Made by a program: the position numbers and the translations under genes. A stretch of 64,000 bases of DNA, taken from contig NZ_QICD01000003.1 of NCBI RefSeq assembly GCF_003726035.1, forward strand, positions 91,029 to 155,028, given 5' to 3'. The DNA is from Paraeggerthella hongkongensis (lineage in GTDB: Bacteria > Actinomycetota > Coriobacteriia > Coriobacteriales > Eggerthellaceae). Below the pieces are notes generated by a model that did not search any database, was not told the DNA's origin, and saw nothing but the letters and a program-made list of their open reading frames with translations. How positions within the stretch are numbered: position 1 is the stretch's first letter; every line of letters starts with the position of its first letter. Below, piece by piece: positions 41,612 to 52,691 of this stretch.

Positions 41612-42381
41612 AGGCACGCCTTGACAAGCTGCACGAACGATTCCGCCTTGAGGCTGGCGCCGCCCACCAGGCCGCCGTCGATGTTCGGCTGGGCCAGCAG
41701 GTCGTCCACGTTGCCCACGTTCATGGAGCCTCCGTACAGCACGCGCATCTGCTGCGCGATGTCGTCCCCGTACAGGTCGGCGAGCGTCGCGCGAATGGCG
41801 GCGCACACCGCTTCCGCCTGCTCGGGCGTGGCCGTGCGGCCCGTGCCGATGGCCCAGATGGGCTCGTACGCCACGACGCACGTTGCGGCATCGCGCGCGT
41901 CGACGCCCGCGAACGCAGCGCGCACCTGTGCGCACACGTACTCCTCGGTCGCCCCTTCGTCGCGCACGGCAAGCGACTCGCCCACGCACACGATGGCGTA
42001 CAGCCCGGCTTCAACGAGGGCCTTGACCTTCCGGTTGACGTCCTCGTTCGATTCGCCGAACAGCTCGCGACGCTCGGAGTGGCCCACGATGGAGCACGCG
42101 CAGCCGATCTCCTTGATCATCGGCACCGAGATCTCGCCGGTGAACGCGCCCGACGCCTCCCAGTACACGTTCTGAGCGCCCACGGACACCTTGGTCTTGT
42201 CGAACTCGAGCACCGTCTTCGCCGGCTTGAGGTCGATGAAGGGAGGGCAGATGAGGATGTCGACATCCTCGCCCCAGATGCCCTTGTCGTACTGGTTGGA
42301 AATCTCCTGCGTGAGCACGACGGCCTCGCCGATCGTGTTGTTCATCTTCCAGTTGCCCGCCATAAGAGGGGTTCGCTTCAT
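41608..42381 (-). CDS. tpiA: Triosephosphate isomerase
   Basis: The 257-residue TIM-barrel enzyme interconverts dihydroxyacetone phosphate and glyceraldehyde 3-phosphate. MAGNWKMNN at the start carries the Lys and Asn of the active site, VGHSERRELFGE the catalytic His, and VAYEPIWAIGTGRTA the catalytic Glu and phosphate loop; GGASLKAESF completes the site. ATG 42381 (MKRTPLMAG) has AAAGGATGG upstream. It lies 45 nt after pgk and is translationally coupled to gpmI. Confidence 0.96.
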   Translation of the reverse strand: MKRTPLMAGNWKMNNTIGEAVVLTQEISNQYDKGIWGEDVDILICPPFIDLKPAKTVLEFDKTKVSVGAQNVYWEASGAFTGEISVPMIKEIGCACSIVGHSERRELFGESNEDVNRKVKALVEAGLYAIVCVGESLAVRDEGATEEYVCAQVRAAFAGVDARDAATCVVAYEPIWAIGTGRTATPEQAEAVCAAIRATLADLYGDDIAQQMRVLYGGSMNVGNVDDLLAQPNIDGGLVGGASLKAESFVQLVKACL

Positions 42382-42426
42382 ACGTACCATCCTTTCAGAT
42401 AGAGGAAACGCGATGGATGCGGCCAG

Positions 42427-43611
<1,185 letters not shown>

Positions 43612-43842
43612 ACAACCCTCTTCCACAGACTAATGATACCTATTGATTTCCGTTTCCCGGCGTCGTGCTTTCCTCGATTCGCGCGAAGCGCGAAAACAGC
43701 CGGACAGGTTGGCGCAGTAAAACAGCGAGGGGCGCTGCGGTGCCCGAGATTCGCGGGAGGACGCGGGCGAAGCGTACTTGGGTACGCGAGCCCGCGGCAT
43801 CGTGCGAAGATCGGGTGCCCCAGCGCCCCGCAGCGTCGAGCG

Positions 43843-43870
43843 GTTCCGCCGGCCTGCGGGCCGGCGGAAC
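43843..43870 (-). terminator. Strong hairpin downstream of gap
   Basis: GTTCCGCCGGCC (43843-43854) pairs with GGCCGGCGGAAC (43859-43870) around TGCG, 10 nt after the gap stop codon. No T-run follows. It may end part of the gap transcripts or protect their 3' end, which would raise gap mRNA over pgk. Confidence 0.6.
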
Positions 43871-43880
43871 GAGCATTCCT

Positions 43881-44894
<1,014 letters not shown>

Positions 44895-45176
44895 TCATAA
44901 AGATACTCAGTTTCTCGTTTACGGCACAAAACGATAATACAACACAAGCACTCGCCATTCTACCCGCACTCGTCCTGCATCATCCGTGCGATCCGACAAA
45001 CACGGTGGTAAGCGGCGCTTTTGAAGAGACAAACCGGCTCTTGCCGCATCGAGGCATCAGAAAATCCAGGCGTGTGCCTTCATTTATCGTTGCGATTCCC
45101 GTCACGATAGCATCACGTGCCGAAGCGCAAACCCACCGCCTGCGCCAGCCGACGGCAACCAGTCCCCCATCGAGGG

Positions 45177-46256
45177 TCAACTCCCCGTGAAATAGCAGAT
45201 AAGGTTGACGATCTGAGGAAAGAATGCCATGACGAAAACTGCTCGTATCACCTGCATGACAACCACGTCGGTGTTCTTGACGTTCAGGTCATCGATTATA
45301 AGAGCCATGTCGGACGCCCCGGCGGGAGACGCTATGAGCATCCCTTCCTTTCTGCCGTACCCGAACAGCTTGCTTTCAAGCTTTCCCGTAACAAAGCAGT
45401 TGAGCGTGTAACCCACCACCAGAACGACTGCGGGAAGCACCAAATCGGCCAAGCCCGTCAGTCCCTCAGCAGTGAGCAACGTTCCAAGATAGCATCCGGC
45501 AACAAGCTGGCAAACCTTCTTAACCCATTTAGGGATGAAAGCAAAATCGAACACGAGCTTCAGGATAAGCACGGCAACGATCGCCGCAGTGAAGGTAAGC
45601 CCCGCAACGCCCATCATCCTCCCAAGGACCCCCGCCAGCGCGGCAACAGCCAAAGCTGCTACAGTCGATGCTGGAGACTTCTGATTCGACTTCATGCGGT
45701 TCTCGCCGGGAGCAGTTTCGGCGCCGCGCGCATCAGGGTGCCCATGCGCCGTGCGGTACCCGTCGAACAACGCGATCATCACCGGAAACGCCCCGATGCC
45801 GAGCACCTGCCTGATCAGCTGCATCACGGTAACCGCAGGAGCGTCGGCCCCCATGTCCGCCGCGACAATCGGAGTGTCGTTGATGCCGCCCGGCACGGCG
45901 CACATGAGGGAGGTAACCAAATCGAGCGGAGACACCGCCCAGATGACGAATCCAAGAACAAGGTTCAAAATGAGAAACGCGAGGAGCATCAGCGCGACCG
46001 GCTTCGCGAATCGCCTCAAACGCACAAGGTCGCTCCGCTCCATGGAGCAGCCTACGAACGCGCCGGCGATGATCTGAACCGCGGTTCGCGTTTCAGCAGG
46101 CAGCCAGGTGAATCCCGTCGCAACGCTCAACACGGCAACGCCCGCGAAAGCGCCGATCATATACCCAGCAGGCACTTTGAGCCTCTTGAACAGCAATCCG
46201 CACGCGATGCCGACCGACAACGTGGCGAGCAGCGGCGCTATCGTCGAAGTATCCAT
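45177..46256 (-). CDS. AbrB-family membrane protein (putative transporter)
   Basis: The 359-residue protein has about ten membrane helices in two homologous halves, as in the AbrB (AmoA-regulator-like, DUF4135-unrelated) family. Repeated features are KVPAGYMIGAFAGVAVL with CAVPGGINDTPIVAADMGAD in the first half and GYTLNCFVTGKLES with SPAGASDMALIIDDLN in the second. The hydrophilic linker (near residues 170-195) separates the halves. The function of the family is not firmly known; a transport role is likely. ATG 46256 (MDTSTIAPL) has AAAAGGA upstream. It is divergent from the HTH/binding-protein-like regulator at 46389, which probably controls it. Confidence 0.8.
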   Translation of the reverse strand: MDTSTIAPLLATLSVGIACGLLFKRLKVPAGYMIGAFAGVAVLSVATGFTWLPAETRTAVQIIAGAFVGCSMERSDLVRLRRFAKPVALMLLAFLILNLVLGFVIWAVSPLDLVTSLMCAVPGGINDTPIVAADMGADAPAVTVMQLIRQVLGIGAFPVMIALFDGYRTAHGHPDARGAETAPGENRMKSNQKSPASTVAALAVAALAGVLGRMMGVAGLTFTAAIVAVLILKLVFDFAFIPKWVKKVCQLVAGCYLGTLLTAEGLTGLADLVLPAVVLVVGYTLNCFVTGKLESKLFGYGRKEGMLIASPAGASDMALIIDDLNVKNTDVVVMQVIRAVFVMAFFPQIVNLICYFTGS

Positions 46257-46313
46257 GCGCACGTCCTTTTCATCGATTCTCGCAGGAGTATAATCATCGA
46301 CACACCGGCAATC

Positions 46314-46331
46314 AAACGAATCGAAACGAAT
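46314..46331. promoter_or_regulatory. Direct repeat in the divergent promoter region
   Basis: AAACGAAT occurs twice with a 10-bp period (46314-46321 and 46324-46331), one helical turn apart, in the 132-bp region between the AbrB-family gene and the regulator. A TATAAT-like box (TATAAT at 46289-46294 on the plus strand, TATACT on the minus side) and TAGAAT at 46373-46378 may be the promoters. The repeat is a candidate operator. Confidence 0.4.
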
Positions 46332-46388
46332 ACGCTTTCTTAACCCCTGTTCATGCTGTTTCGTCCCAATTCGTAGAATCGAGGCTTT

Positions 46389-47300
46389 GTGAGAAACGAC
46401 GAGGCGTTAACCGTGGACGAAGTAGCCGACATACTGCAAGTAGGTCGCAACACCGTCTACGCGCTCAAAGACCGGGGGAAGCTCAGCTCGTACAAGGTCG
46501 GCAGGAAGCTGCGCTTCACCTACGCGGACGTGCAGAGCTATATCGCAAGATCAAAAAACCCGAACCGATTCGAGCGCCAAAACGATCCGAGCGAGCGAAA
46601 GCGGCAATTCGTGATATGCGGGCAAGACATCATCTTGGACGTTCTTTCCAACTACATCGCCCAGACGGGAGTAGAATCGCTGCGCTCCTATATCGGGAGC
46701 TACGATGCCTTGACCGACCTTTACAAAGACAAAGTGCAGGTTGCCTCCGCACATCTCTGGGACGGAGACGCCGACGAGTACAACGTCTCCTACGTCAAGA
46801 AGCTTCTCCCCGGCACCCCGACCGTCATCGTGAACCTCACCTACCGTATGCAGGGCTTTTACGTGGCAAGGGGAAATCCGAAGGGCTTGACCACCTGGGA
46901 AGACCTGCTTGCGCCGGGAGTGAAGATCGTCAATCGCGAGAAAGGTTCGGGTTCCCGGGTACTGCTAGACGAGCACGTCAGGCTGCTGGGCGCGCAGCCT
47001 TCCTCCATTCAAGGCTACGAGATAGAGACCCAGTCCCACATCGCCGTTGCAAGCATGGTGGCTCGAGGGCGCGGGGACGTGGCGATCGGAAGCGAGAAAG
47101 TGGCAAAGCAGGTGGAGGGCATCGATTTTATACCCCTGCAAAAAGAACGATACGACCTTGTAGTCAAGCAGGAGAACTTCGATACGCGCGCCGTGCGGAC
47201 GATGATGGGCATCCTGGAGTCGGGACTGCTTCGCGAAGAGTTCGCAAGCCTGGGCGGATACGACACCTCGGACATGGGGCGCATCATGTCGATCGGCTGA
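46389..47300 (+). CDS. One-component regulator: HTH fused to a periplasmic-binding-protein-like domain
   Basis: The 303-residue cytoplasmic protein starts with an excisionase/MerR-like helix-turn-helix (LTVDEVADILQVGRNTVYAL, residues 8-27, then KVGRKLRF) and continues with a domain like the substrate-binding proteins of molybdate-type transporters (SYDALTDLYKDKVQVASAHL, RMQGFYVARGNPKG, NREKGSGSRVLLDEH, VASMVARGRGDVAIG). No signal peptide is present, so the binding domain should sense a small molecule inside the cell. The start is GTG at 46389 with GAGG upstream. Its divergent neighbour is the AbrB-family membrane protein, a likely target. The ligand is unknown; oxyanion or molybdate sensing is only a guess from the fold. 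Confidence 0.85.
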   Translation: MRNDEALTVDEVADILQVGRNTVYALKDRGKLSSYKVGRKLRFTYADVQSYIARSKNPNRFERQNDPSERKRQFVICGQDIILDVLSNYIAQTGVESLRSYIGSYDALTDLYKDKVQVASAHLWDGDADEYNVSYVKKLLPGTPTVIVNLTYRMQGFYVARGNPKGLTTWEDLLAPGVKIVNREKGSGSRVLLDEHVRLLGAQPSSIQGYEIETQSHIAVASMVARGRGDVAIGSEKVAKQVEGIDFIPLQKERYDLVVKQENFDTRAVRTMMGILESGLLREEFASLGGYDTSDMGRIMSIG

Positions 47301-47313
47301 CGACGCGCGACCC

Positions 47314-48246
47314 CTACCCGCGCACCTCTTTCGCCATCTGCTCGATCCGGCGAACGCGGTGGTAAACGGCGCTTTTGGACAGCGGAGGGTTCGCGCGCTC
47401 CCCCAACTCTTTGAGGGTGGCATCGGGATACCTGACCCGCAGCTTGATGAACTCCTGCAACGCTGGCGGCAAGTTCTCCATGCCATGCGCCTCCAGCACC
47501 ATGCGAATTGCGTACAGCTGGTCAACGGAAGCGTTTGCCGCTTTGGCCTGATTCGCTATCTCGGCGTTGGTCTGCCGGTTCACGTCGTTGCGCACGCTTT
47601 TTATAACGCGCGCGTTCTCCATGGCGAGCGCGCTTTGATGAGCTCCCGCGAACGCTAAAAATTCCAGAATAGCCGCGCCGCTTTTGAGGTAGACCATGTA
47701 CGAGCTGCGCCGCTGCATGACGCGTGCGTTGATGCCCTTGCGCTCCAGCAAGCTCACCAGGCTGTCGGCCAAGTCCTCGTTTTCAACCGTGATCTCGAAA
47801 TGGAAATCGCCGCGCGGATCCGAGACGAACCCGCTTCCCAAAAACGCGCCGCGCAAATAAGCCGCAGTGCAGCACTCCTTCGCCACCAGGTCCGAGGTAA
47901 GCCCCATCATCAGGCCGCCCTCAGCGGAAAGCACGCCCATGTCGACGAGCGATTCCGCCAAGCGCGCCTGGGAAGGCACCTCGATGAGGTAGTTCGGCGT
48001 CTTGTGCAGCACGCTGCGGCGCACCGTGAGGTTCGTCTCCAGGTGGTACAGCTCGTGCAACAACTTGATGACCAGGCGCGCGACGGACGGGACGTCCGTC
48101 GCGATCTCGATGCGGTACTTGCCTTGCCCGCTGAAGAACAGCGTGCCTTCGATGCGCACGAGCGCCGCCAACGTCGCCTTCTCGCAGTGCGAGCAGGTGG
48201 GCGGAACGCGAGCAAGCTCGTCTTTTACTTCCGCCGTGAACGACAT
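47314..48246 (-). CDS. whiA: WhiA-family DNA-binding protein
   Basis: The 310-residue protein has the WhiA layout: a LAGLIDADG-like N-terminal domain (TCSHCEKATLAALVRIEGTL, GAFLGSGFVSDPRGDFHFE) and a C-terminal helix-turn-helix (LRVRYPDATLKELGE, ANPPLSKSAVYHRVRRIE). In Streptomyces WhiA controls sporulation; in non-sporulating Gram-positives it affects division and chromosome segregation. The ATG at 48246 lies inside yvcK (22-nt overlap), so it is translationally coupled. It is the last gene of uvrC-rapZ-yvcK-whiA. Confidence 0.95.
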   Translation of the reverse strand: MSFTAEVKDELARVPPTCSHCEKATLAALVRIEGTLFFSGQGKYRIEIATDVPSVARLVIKLLHELYHLETNLTVRRSVLHKTPNYLIEVPSQARLAESLVDMGVLSAEGGLMMGLTSDLVAKECCTAAYLRGAFLGSGFVSDPRGDFHFEITVENEDLADSLVSLLERKGINARVMQRRSSYMVYLKSGAAILEFLAFAGAHQSALAMENARVIKSVRNDVNRQTNAEIANQAKAANASVDQLYAIRMVLEAHGMENLPPALQEFIKLRVRYPDATLKELGERANPPLSKSAVYHRVRRIEQMAKEVRG

Positions 48247-49349
48247 AGGCGCAACACCCCCGAAAACGCTTCCCGCAACGCAGCCGGATCATGCCAGGTA
48301 GGCCGCAGCGGATCAACCAGATTGCGCGCGATGACCACCGGCCCGCGCGCCTGGATGGCCTGCACGTCCTGATAGCTGACGCGTACGGGACGCACCCGTC
48401 GCGACAGCTCCAGATCACCCATGTCCGACGTCGAAGCATGCTCCGGCTCAGCCCCAGCCAAAGCGCTGAACAGGCCCGTTGCCGGACTATCGGGCCGCAG
48501 CGGAACCGGCGTGTGCACCAACACGTAATCGAGCAGCCCGCGCATGCCGTGGTCCATGAGAGCCTCCACATGCTCGCGAGCGGCAAGGCCCCACGTCTCC
48601 CCTTGCATATCGGCAAGCGAGCACACGAACAGCGTGCTGCCCTTCGATGCGCGTATGGCATCCACCACGCCGGGGACCAACAGGTTCGGGATGATGGACG
48701 TGAACAGCGAGCCCGGCCCCAGAACGATGAGGTCCGCATTGCGAATGGCCTCGAGCGCAGGTTCGTAGGGCACCACGCCGCGCTCTGCGCGAAGCCGCAC
48801 GCATTCGAGCGCAGTGCGCGAATGACACGCCACCGCCTGTCCCTCTAAAATACGCCCGTCGCACGTGCGCGCGGCAAGCGAAACCCGATCGAGCGTGGAC
48901 GGGTACACGTGTCCCCGCGCTTGCAGCAACCGCTCGCATATAGCGATAGCCTGGGGAAACGACCCTGCCGCATCCTCCAATGCCGACAGCATGAGATTCC
49001 CCAAGGTGTGGTTGCGCGCAAACGAGAACCGGTACTTGAACGCTTTGGTCAAAGGATCGCCCGGGTCGGCCGCCATGGCGGCGATGCACTTGCGCACGTC
49101 GCCGGGAGGGGTGACGTCGGCCTCCTCGCGCAGGATGCCGGTCGACCCGCCGTCGTCGGCCATCGCCACGACGGCGCTCGTTTCGACGCCCATCGACAGC
49201 AACGTGCGGATGGACACCGGCGCGCCCGTGCCGCCGCCTATCACGACGGCGCGCACATGCTCGCCGCCGGCGACGGCAGACTGAGCCGGATTCAAAGACG
49301 CGAACGCCGCGGTCATGGACGGATCGTGCGAGAACGGTTGCGTTGCCAT
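48225..49349 (-). CDS. yvcK: YvcK/CofD-like protein (gluconeogenesis factor family)
   Basis: The 374-residue protein has the CofD-like fold: VVIGGGTGAPVSIRTLL near residue 36, MADDGGSTGILREE, PGDVRKCIAAMA, RNHTLGNLMLSAL, and LIVLGPGSLFTSIIPNLLV. YvcK binds UDP-sugars and is needed for cell-wall balance on gluconeogenic carbon sources in Bacillus and mycobacteria. The ATG at 49349 (MATQPFSHD) lies 9 nt after the rapZ stop. The C-terminus overlaps whiA by 22 bases. Confidence 0.94.
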   Translation of the reverse strand: MATQPFSHDPSMTAAFASLNPAQSAVAGGEHVRAVVIGGGTGAPVSIRTLLSMGVETSAVVAMADDGGSTGILREEADVTPPGDVRKCIAAMAADPGDPLTKAFKYRFSFARNHTLGNLMLSALEDAAGSFPQAIAICERLLQARGHVYPSTLDRVSLAARTCDGRILEGQAVACHSRTALECVRLRAERGVVPYEPALEAIRNADLIVLGPGSLFTSIIPNLLVPGVVDAIRASKGSTLFVCSLADMQGETWGLAAREHVEALMDHGMRGLLDYVLVHTPVPLRPDSPATGLFSALAGAEPEHASTSDMGDLELSRRVRPVRVSYQDVQAIQARGPVVIARNLVDPLRPTWHDPAALREAFSGVLRLCRSRRK

Positions 49350-49357
49350 GCAAAGCC

Positions 49358-50317
49358 CTAGCGCCCGGCAACCGGAGCGGCGGCGGCGGAATCCGTTACC
49401 AGCAAACCGTCGGCCCCTTCGGCCAGCTTGAGGTCGCGATGGGCGATGCTCACGCGGTAGCCCTTCGCCTTGAGGTAGTCGGCCGTGGCCTCCGCCAGCG
49501 CCACGCTGCGATGCTGGCCGCCCGTGCATCCGATGCCGATGGCAAGCTGCTGCTTGCCCTCGGCCACGTAGCCCGGCATCACGCAATCGAGCAGCGCGCG
49601 CCAGCGCTTCTGGAACTCTTCGGTTTCGGGACGGTACAGCACGAAGTCGCGCACCGGGGCGTCCAGGCCCGTGAAGGGGCGCAGCTGGGGATCGTAGTAC
49701 GGGTTCGGCAGGAAGCGCACGTCCATGACCAGGTCTGCATCGAGCGGCGCACCGTGCTTGAACCCGAACGAGTACACCGTCACCTGCAAGCCCGTGCGGT
49801 CCTCGCCGGGTGCGAACAGGGCGCGGATGGTGGTGCGCAGCTGCGGCGGCAGCATGTCGGTGGTGTCGATGACATGATGCGCGCTCTCGCGCAGCTCGAA
49901 CAGCAGGTCGCGCTCGCGCTCGATGCCGCGCGCGATGGACGCGCCGTCCACGGAAAGCGGATGACGGCGGCGGCTGGACTTGTACCGCGCTATCAGCTTC
50001 TCATCCTCGGCGTCCAAGAACAGGACGCGGTAATCGAGCCCGCGCTCTTTGAGCTTTTTGAGCTCGCTTGTCAAGCTGGCGAAGAAATCGCGGTTACGCG
50101 CGTCGCATACCACGGCCAGGCGTCGCCGCTCGTCGGGCTGGCCGGGCATGCCCGTAAGCTCGAGCAGGTTCCCGATCAGGCTGGAGGGCAGGTTGTCCAC
50201 GCAAAAGTAATCCAGGTCCTCGAACACGTGCATCGCTTCGGTGCGGCCCGCGCCGCTCATGCCGCTCACGATGACAAGTTCGGGCATGTGCTCAAGATCA
50301 ACCGTCGATTCGCTCAT
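49358..50317 (-). CDS. rapZ: RapZ/YvcJ-family nucleotide-binding protein
   Basis: The 319-residue protein has a Walker A in VIVSGMSGAGRTEAMH, then YFCVDNLPSSLI (Walker B region), and the C-terminal RapZ block (FLPNPYYDPQLRPFTGLD and GIGCTGGQHRSVALAE). In E. coli RapZ delivers GlmZ small RNA to RNase E to control GlmS; in Gram-positives YvcJ binds GTP, and its target is not settled. The Gly-Arg in place of the usual Gly-Lys in the Walker A (GAGRTEA) is worth noting. The ATG at 50317 overlaps uvrC by 20 bases. Confidence 0.93.
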   Translation of the reverse strand: MSESTVDLEHMPELVIVSGMSGAGRTEAMHVFEDLDYFCVDNLPSSLIGNLLELTGMPGQPDERRRLAVVCDARNRDFFASLTSELKKLKERGLDYRVLFLDAEDEKLIARYKSSRRRHPLSVDGASIARGIERERDLLFELRESAHHVIDTTDMLPPQLRTTIRALFAPGEDRTGLQVTVYSFGFKHGAPLDADLVMDVRFLPNPYYDPQLRPFTGLDAPVRDFVLYRPETEEFQKRWRALLDCVMPGYVAEGKQQLAIGIGCTGGQHRSVALAEATADYLKAKGYRVSIAHRDLKLAEGADGLLVTDSAAAAPVAGR

Positions 50318-52562
50318 CAGCAACCCCTTCGTCGGTACGGGAGCGCTCGCCCGTGCGGGCAAGCGCGTCGGATTCGCATTGCTGCGCGCCGCCCACGACG
50401 CGCACGTCCTTTCGCTCCCTATTATACTGCTGAAGCACGCGGTACAGCTCCTCGGCCACCTCTTCGGGCACAAGGCGCGCCGCTTTGATGTCGTCAAGGG
50501 CGGCGTCTTTGAGGTTCTTGAACGATTTGAAGTGCTTGAGCAGCGCCTTTTTGCGCACGGGCCCAAGGCCCGTCACGTCGTCGAGGATGGAAGCCGTCAT
50601 GCCCTTGCCGCGCAGTTCCCGGTGGAACGTGATCGCGAAACGGTGGGCCTCGTCGCGCACCTGCTTCACCAAATACAGGGACGCGGAACCGCTCGGCAGC
50701 ACCACCGGGCCCGTGTCCTGCCAGGGAACGAACAGCTCTTCGTCGCGTTTCGCCAGGCCGCACATCGCAATGTCGTGGATTCCCAGCTCGTCGAACATTT
50801 CGAGCGCCGCGGACAGCTGCGGCTTGCCGCCGTCCAAGATGATGAGATCCGGCTTGCTCCCGAAGCGCTCGTCGGCCATGCGCTCGGGCGCGTAGCGACG
50901 GCTCATCACCTCCTGCATGCTCAGGAAGTCGTTCGCTTCGTCGAGCGGCGTCTTGATCTTGAAGCGACGGTACTGGTTCTTGTCGGGCTTGCCGTTCGTG
51001 AACACCACCATGGAGGCCACCGTGTAGGAACCGTGAATGGTGGAGATGTCGAAGCATTCGATGCGCATGGGAGGCTCGTCGAGGGCCAACGCGCTTTCCA
51101 GCTGCAAAAGCGCCTCGTTGATGCGCTTGTCCTCGTAGTTGGTGCGCACCTTGTAACGCATGAGCGTGTGCTTCGCATTCGTCTCGGCCATGCTCACAAG
51201 CTCGTGCTTCTCGCCTTTGCGCGGCGCCGTGAACCGCACCTTCGCGCCATGGGGGCTTGCCAGCTTCTCGGTGAGCCACGCTTCCATGGCCTCTTGGTCC
51301 TCGGGCTCGTCGCGCACGATGATCTCGTGCGGAATGGAGGTGGTGGCATCGTAGTAGCGCAGCAGGAACATGTGCAGCAGGTCGTCGTCGGGCACGTCTT
51401 TGCCGCGGTTCAGCACGAACTCGTTCGAGTTGATGATACGGCCCTCGCGCACCATGAACACGTGCACGCCGGCGATGGTCTCCTCGCGGAATATCCCCAC
51501 CACGTCGGCGTCCAGATTGCGCGTGGACACGGCATGCTGCTTGTCGGTCAGGCTGTTGATGGTATCGATGCGCGCCTTGATGCGCGCGGCGCGCTCGAAG
51601 TCGAGTTCCTCGGCCGCAGCTTGCATGTCAGCGGTCAGCTCGTCGACGAATTCCCGATGCTGCCCGGACAGGAATCGTCCGATACGCTTCACGTTGACCT
51701 GATACTCTTCGGGCGTCACCGCGCCGCAGCACGCACCGGGCCCCAAGCCCACGTGCGCATCGAAGCACGGGCGCGCATCGCTCGCCATGAGCGCGAGCGG
51801 GTTCTTTTCCAAACGGCGCTTGAGCTGGCGCCAGTCGGCGCACGACGTTGCGCACAGCGGCACGACGCGCCGCGCGATGTCCACCATATCGCGCGCGGCG
51901 CGGCTGTCGGTGTAGGGGCCGAAGTACTTCGTGTCGGGCTTGTGCTTCTCGCGCGTGTACTTGATGGCGGGAAACACGTCGCCTTTCGTGAGCGCGATGA
52001 ACGGGTACGACTTGTCGTCTTTGAAGTCGGCGTTGAAAAACGGGCTGTGCTGGTTGATGAGGTTCTTCTCCAGCACGAGCGATTCGTGCTCGTTCTCCAC
52101 CACGATGTAGTCGAAGCTGTCGATCTGGTCGACCAGCAAGGGAATCTTGGCGCGCTCGTCCTGGAAATTCACGTACTGGCGCATGCGCGCGCGCAGCTGC
52201 TTCGCCTTGCCTACGTAGATGACCTGGCCGGACTTGTCTTTCCATAGGTACACGCCCGGCAGCGCGGGCACGGCGTTGAGCTCCTGCTTGATGCGCTCGA
52301 GCTTGCCCGATGCCGCCTGGCCTTCCGGCAAGGTCGGCTTCCCATCGGCCGAAACGGCGGAACCGAAGCCGCGCGTCGCCTGGTCGAGGTCGGAGCGATG
52401 CCGCTCGCGCTCGATGCGCGAGCGCCGCCCCGCCGACTGATCCAGGTTGTCGAAGCCAAGGGCGTCGCCGTCGTCGAGCGCGGAAAAGCCGGCCGAATCG
52501 GCAGCTTTCCCTTCTTCGTTCGCAGCGTTCGCCTTGATGGGTTTGTCGAGGTATTCGTCCAT
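50298..52562 (-). CDS. uvrC: Excinuclease ABC subunit C with an N-terminal extension
   Basis: The 754-residue protein is the nuclease of nucleotide excision repair, which cuts both sides of a lesion marked by UvrAB. The GIY-YIG domain begins near residue 100 (LPGVYLWKDKSGQVIYVGKA), the UvrB-binding UVR motif lies near residue 305 (ELDFERAARIKARID), then come the RNase H-like nuclease (IECFDISTIHGSYTVASMVVF, LIILDGGKPQLSAA) and the C-terminal helix-hairpin-helix pair (ILDDVTGLGPVRKKALLKHF). It is longer than usual (about 600-650) because of an acidic, Ala/Asp/Arg-rich N-terminal extension of about 90 residues with no known domain. If that is not translated the start would be an internal codon near residue 85-95. 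Confidence 0.93.
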   Translation of the reverse strand: MDEYLDKPIKANAANEEGKAADSAGFSALDDGDALGFDNLDQSAGRRSRIERERHRSDLDQATRGFGSAVSADGKPTLPEGQAASGKLERIKQELNAVPALPGVYLWKDKSGQVIYVGKAKQLRARMRQYVNFQDERAKIPLLVDQIDSFDYIVVENEHESLVLEKNLINQHSPFFNADFKDDKSYPFIALTKGDVFPAIKYTREKHKPDTKYFGPYTDSRAARDMVDIARRVVPLCATSCADWRQLKRRLEKNPLALMASDARPCFDAHVGLGPGACCGAVTPEEYQVNVKRIGRFLSGQHREFVDELTADMQAAAEELDFERAARIKARIDTINSLTDKQHAVSTRNLDADVVGIFREETIAGVHVFMVREGRIINSNEFVLNRGKDVPDDDLLHMFLLRYYDATTSIPHEIIVRDEPEDQEAMEAWLTEKLASPHGAKVRFTAPRKGEKHELVSMAETNAKHTLMRYKVRTNYEDKRINEALLQLESALALDEPPMRIECFDISTIHGSYTVASMVVFTNGKPDKNQYRRFKIKTPLDEANDFLSMQEVMSRRYAPERMADERFGSKPDLIILDGGKPQLSAALEMFDELGIHDIAMCGLAKRDEELFVPWQDTGPVVLPSGSASLYLVKQVRDEAHRFAITFHRELRGKGMTASILDDVTGLGPVRKKALLKHFKSFKNLKDAALDDIKAARLVPEEVAEELYRVLQQYNRERKDVRVVGGAQQCESDALARTGERSRTDEGVADERIDG

Positions 52563-52691
52563 GAACGGCAGTATAGCAAAGCCCCGTTGCGCGCCGGTCG
52601 AGCCGCCGCTGCGCGAACAAACGCTTCATGTTTGAGAACGGGCCGATAACGTGGTCCGACGACCAGGCAGGCTGCTCGCATCCACGCGCCG

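Noticed and set aside
40223..42175. A 650-codon plus-strand frame opposite gpmI and tpiA
   Set aside because: It mirrors two well-identified genes and has an Arg/His/Ala-rich shadow composition.
50241..52247. A 668-codon plus-strand frame opposite uvrC
   Set aside because: Same reason: a shadow of uvrC without motifs or a start signal.
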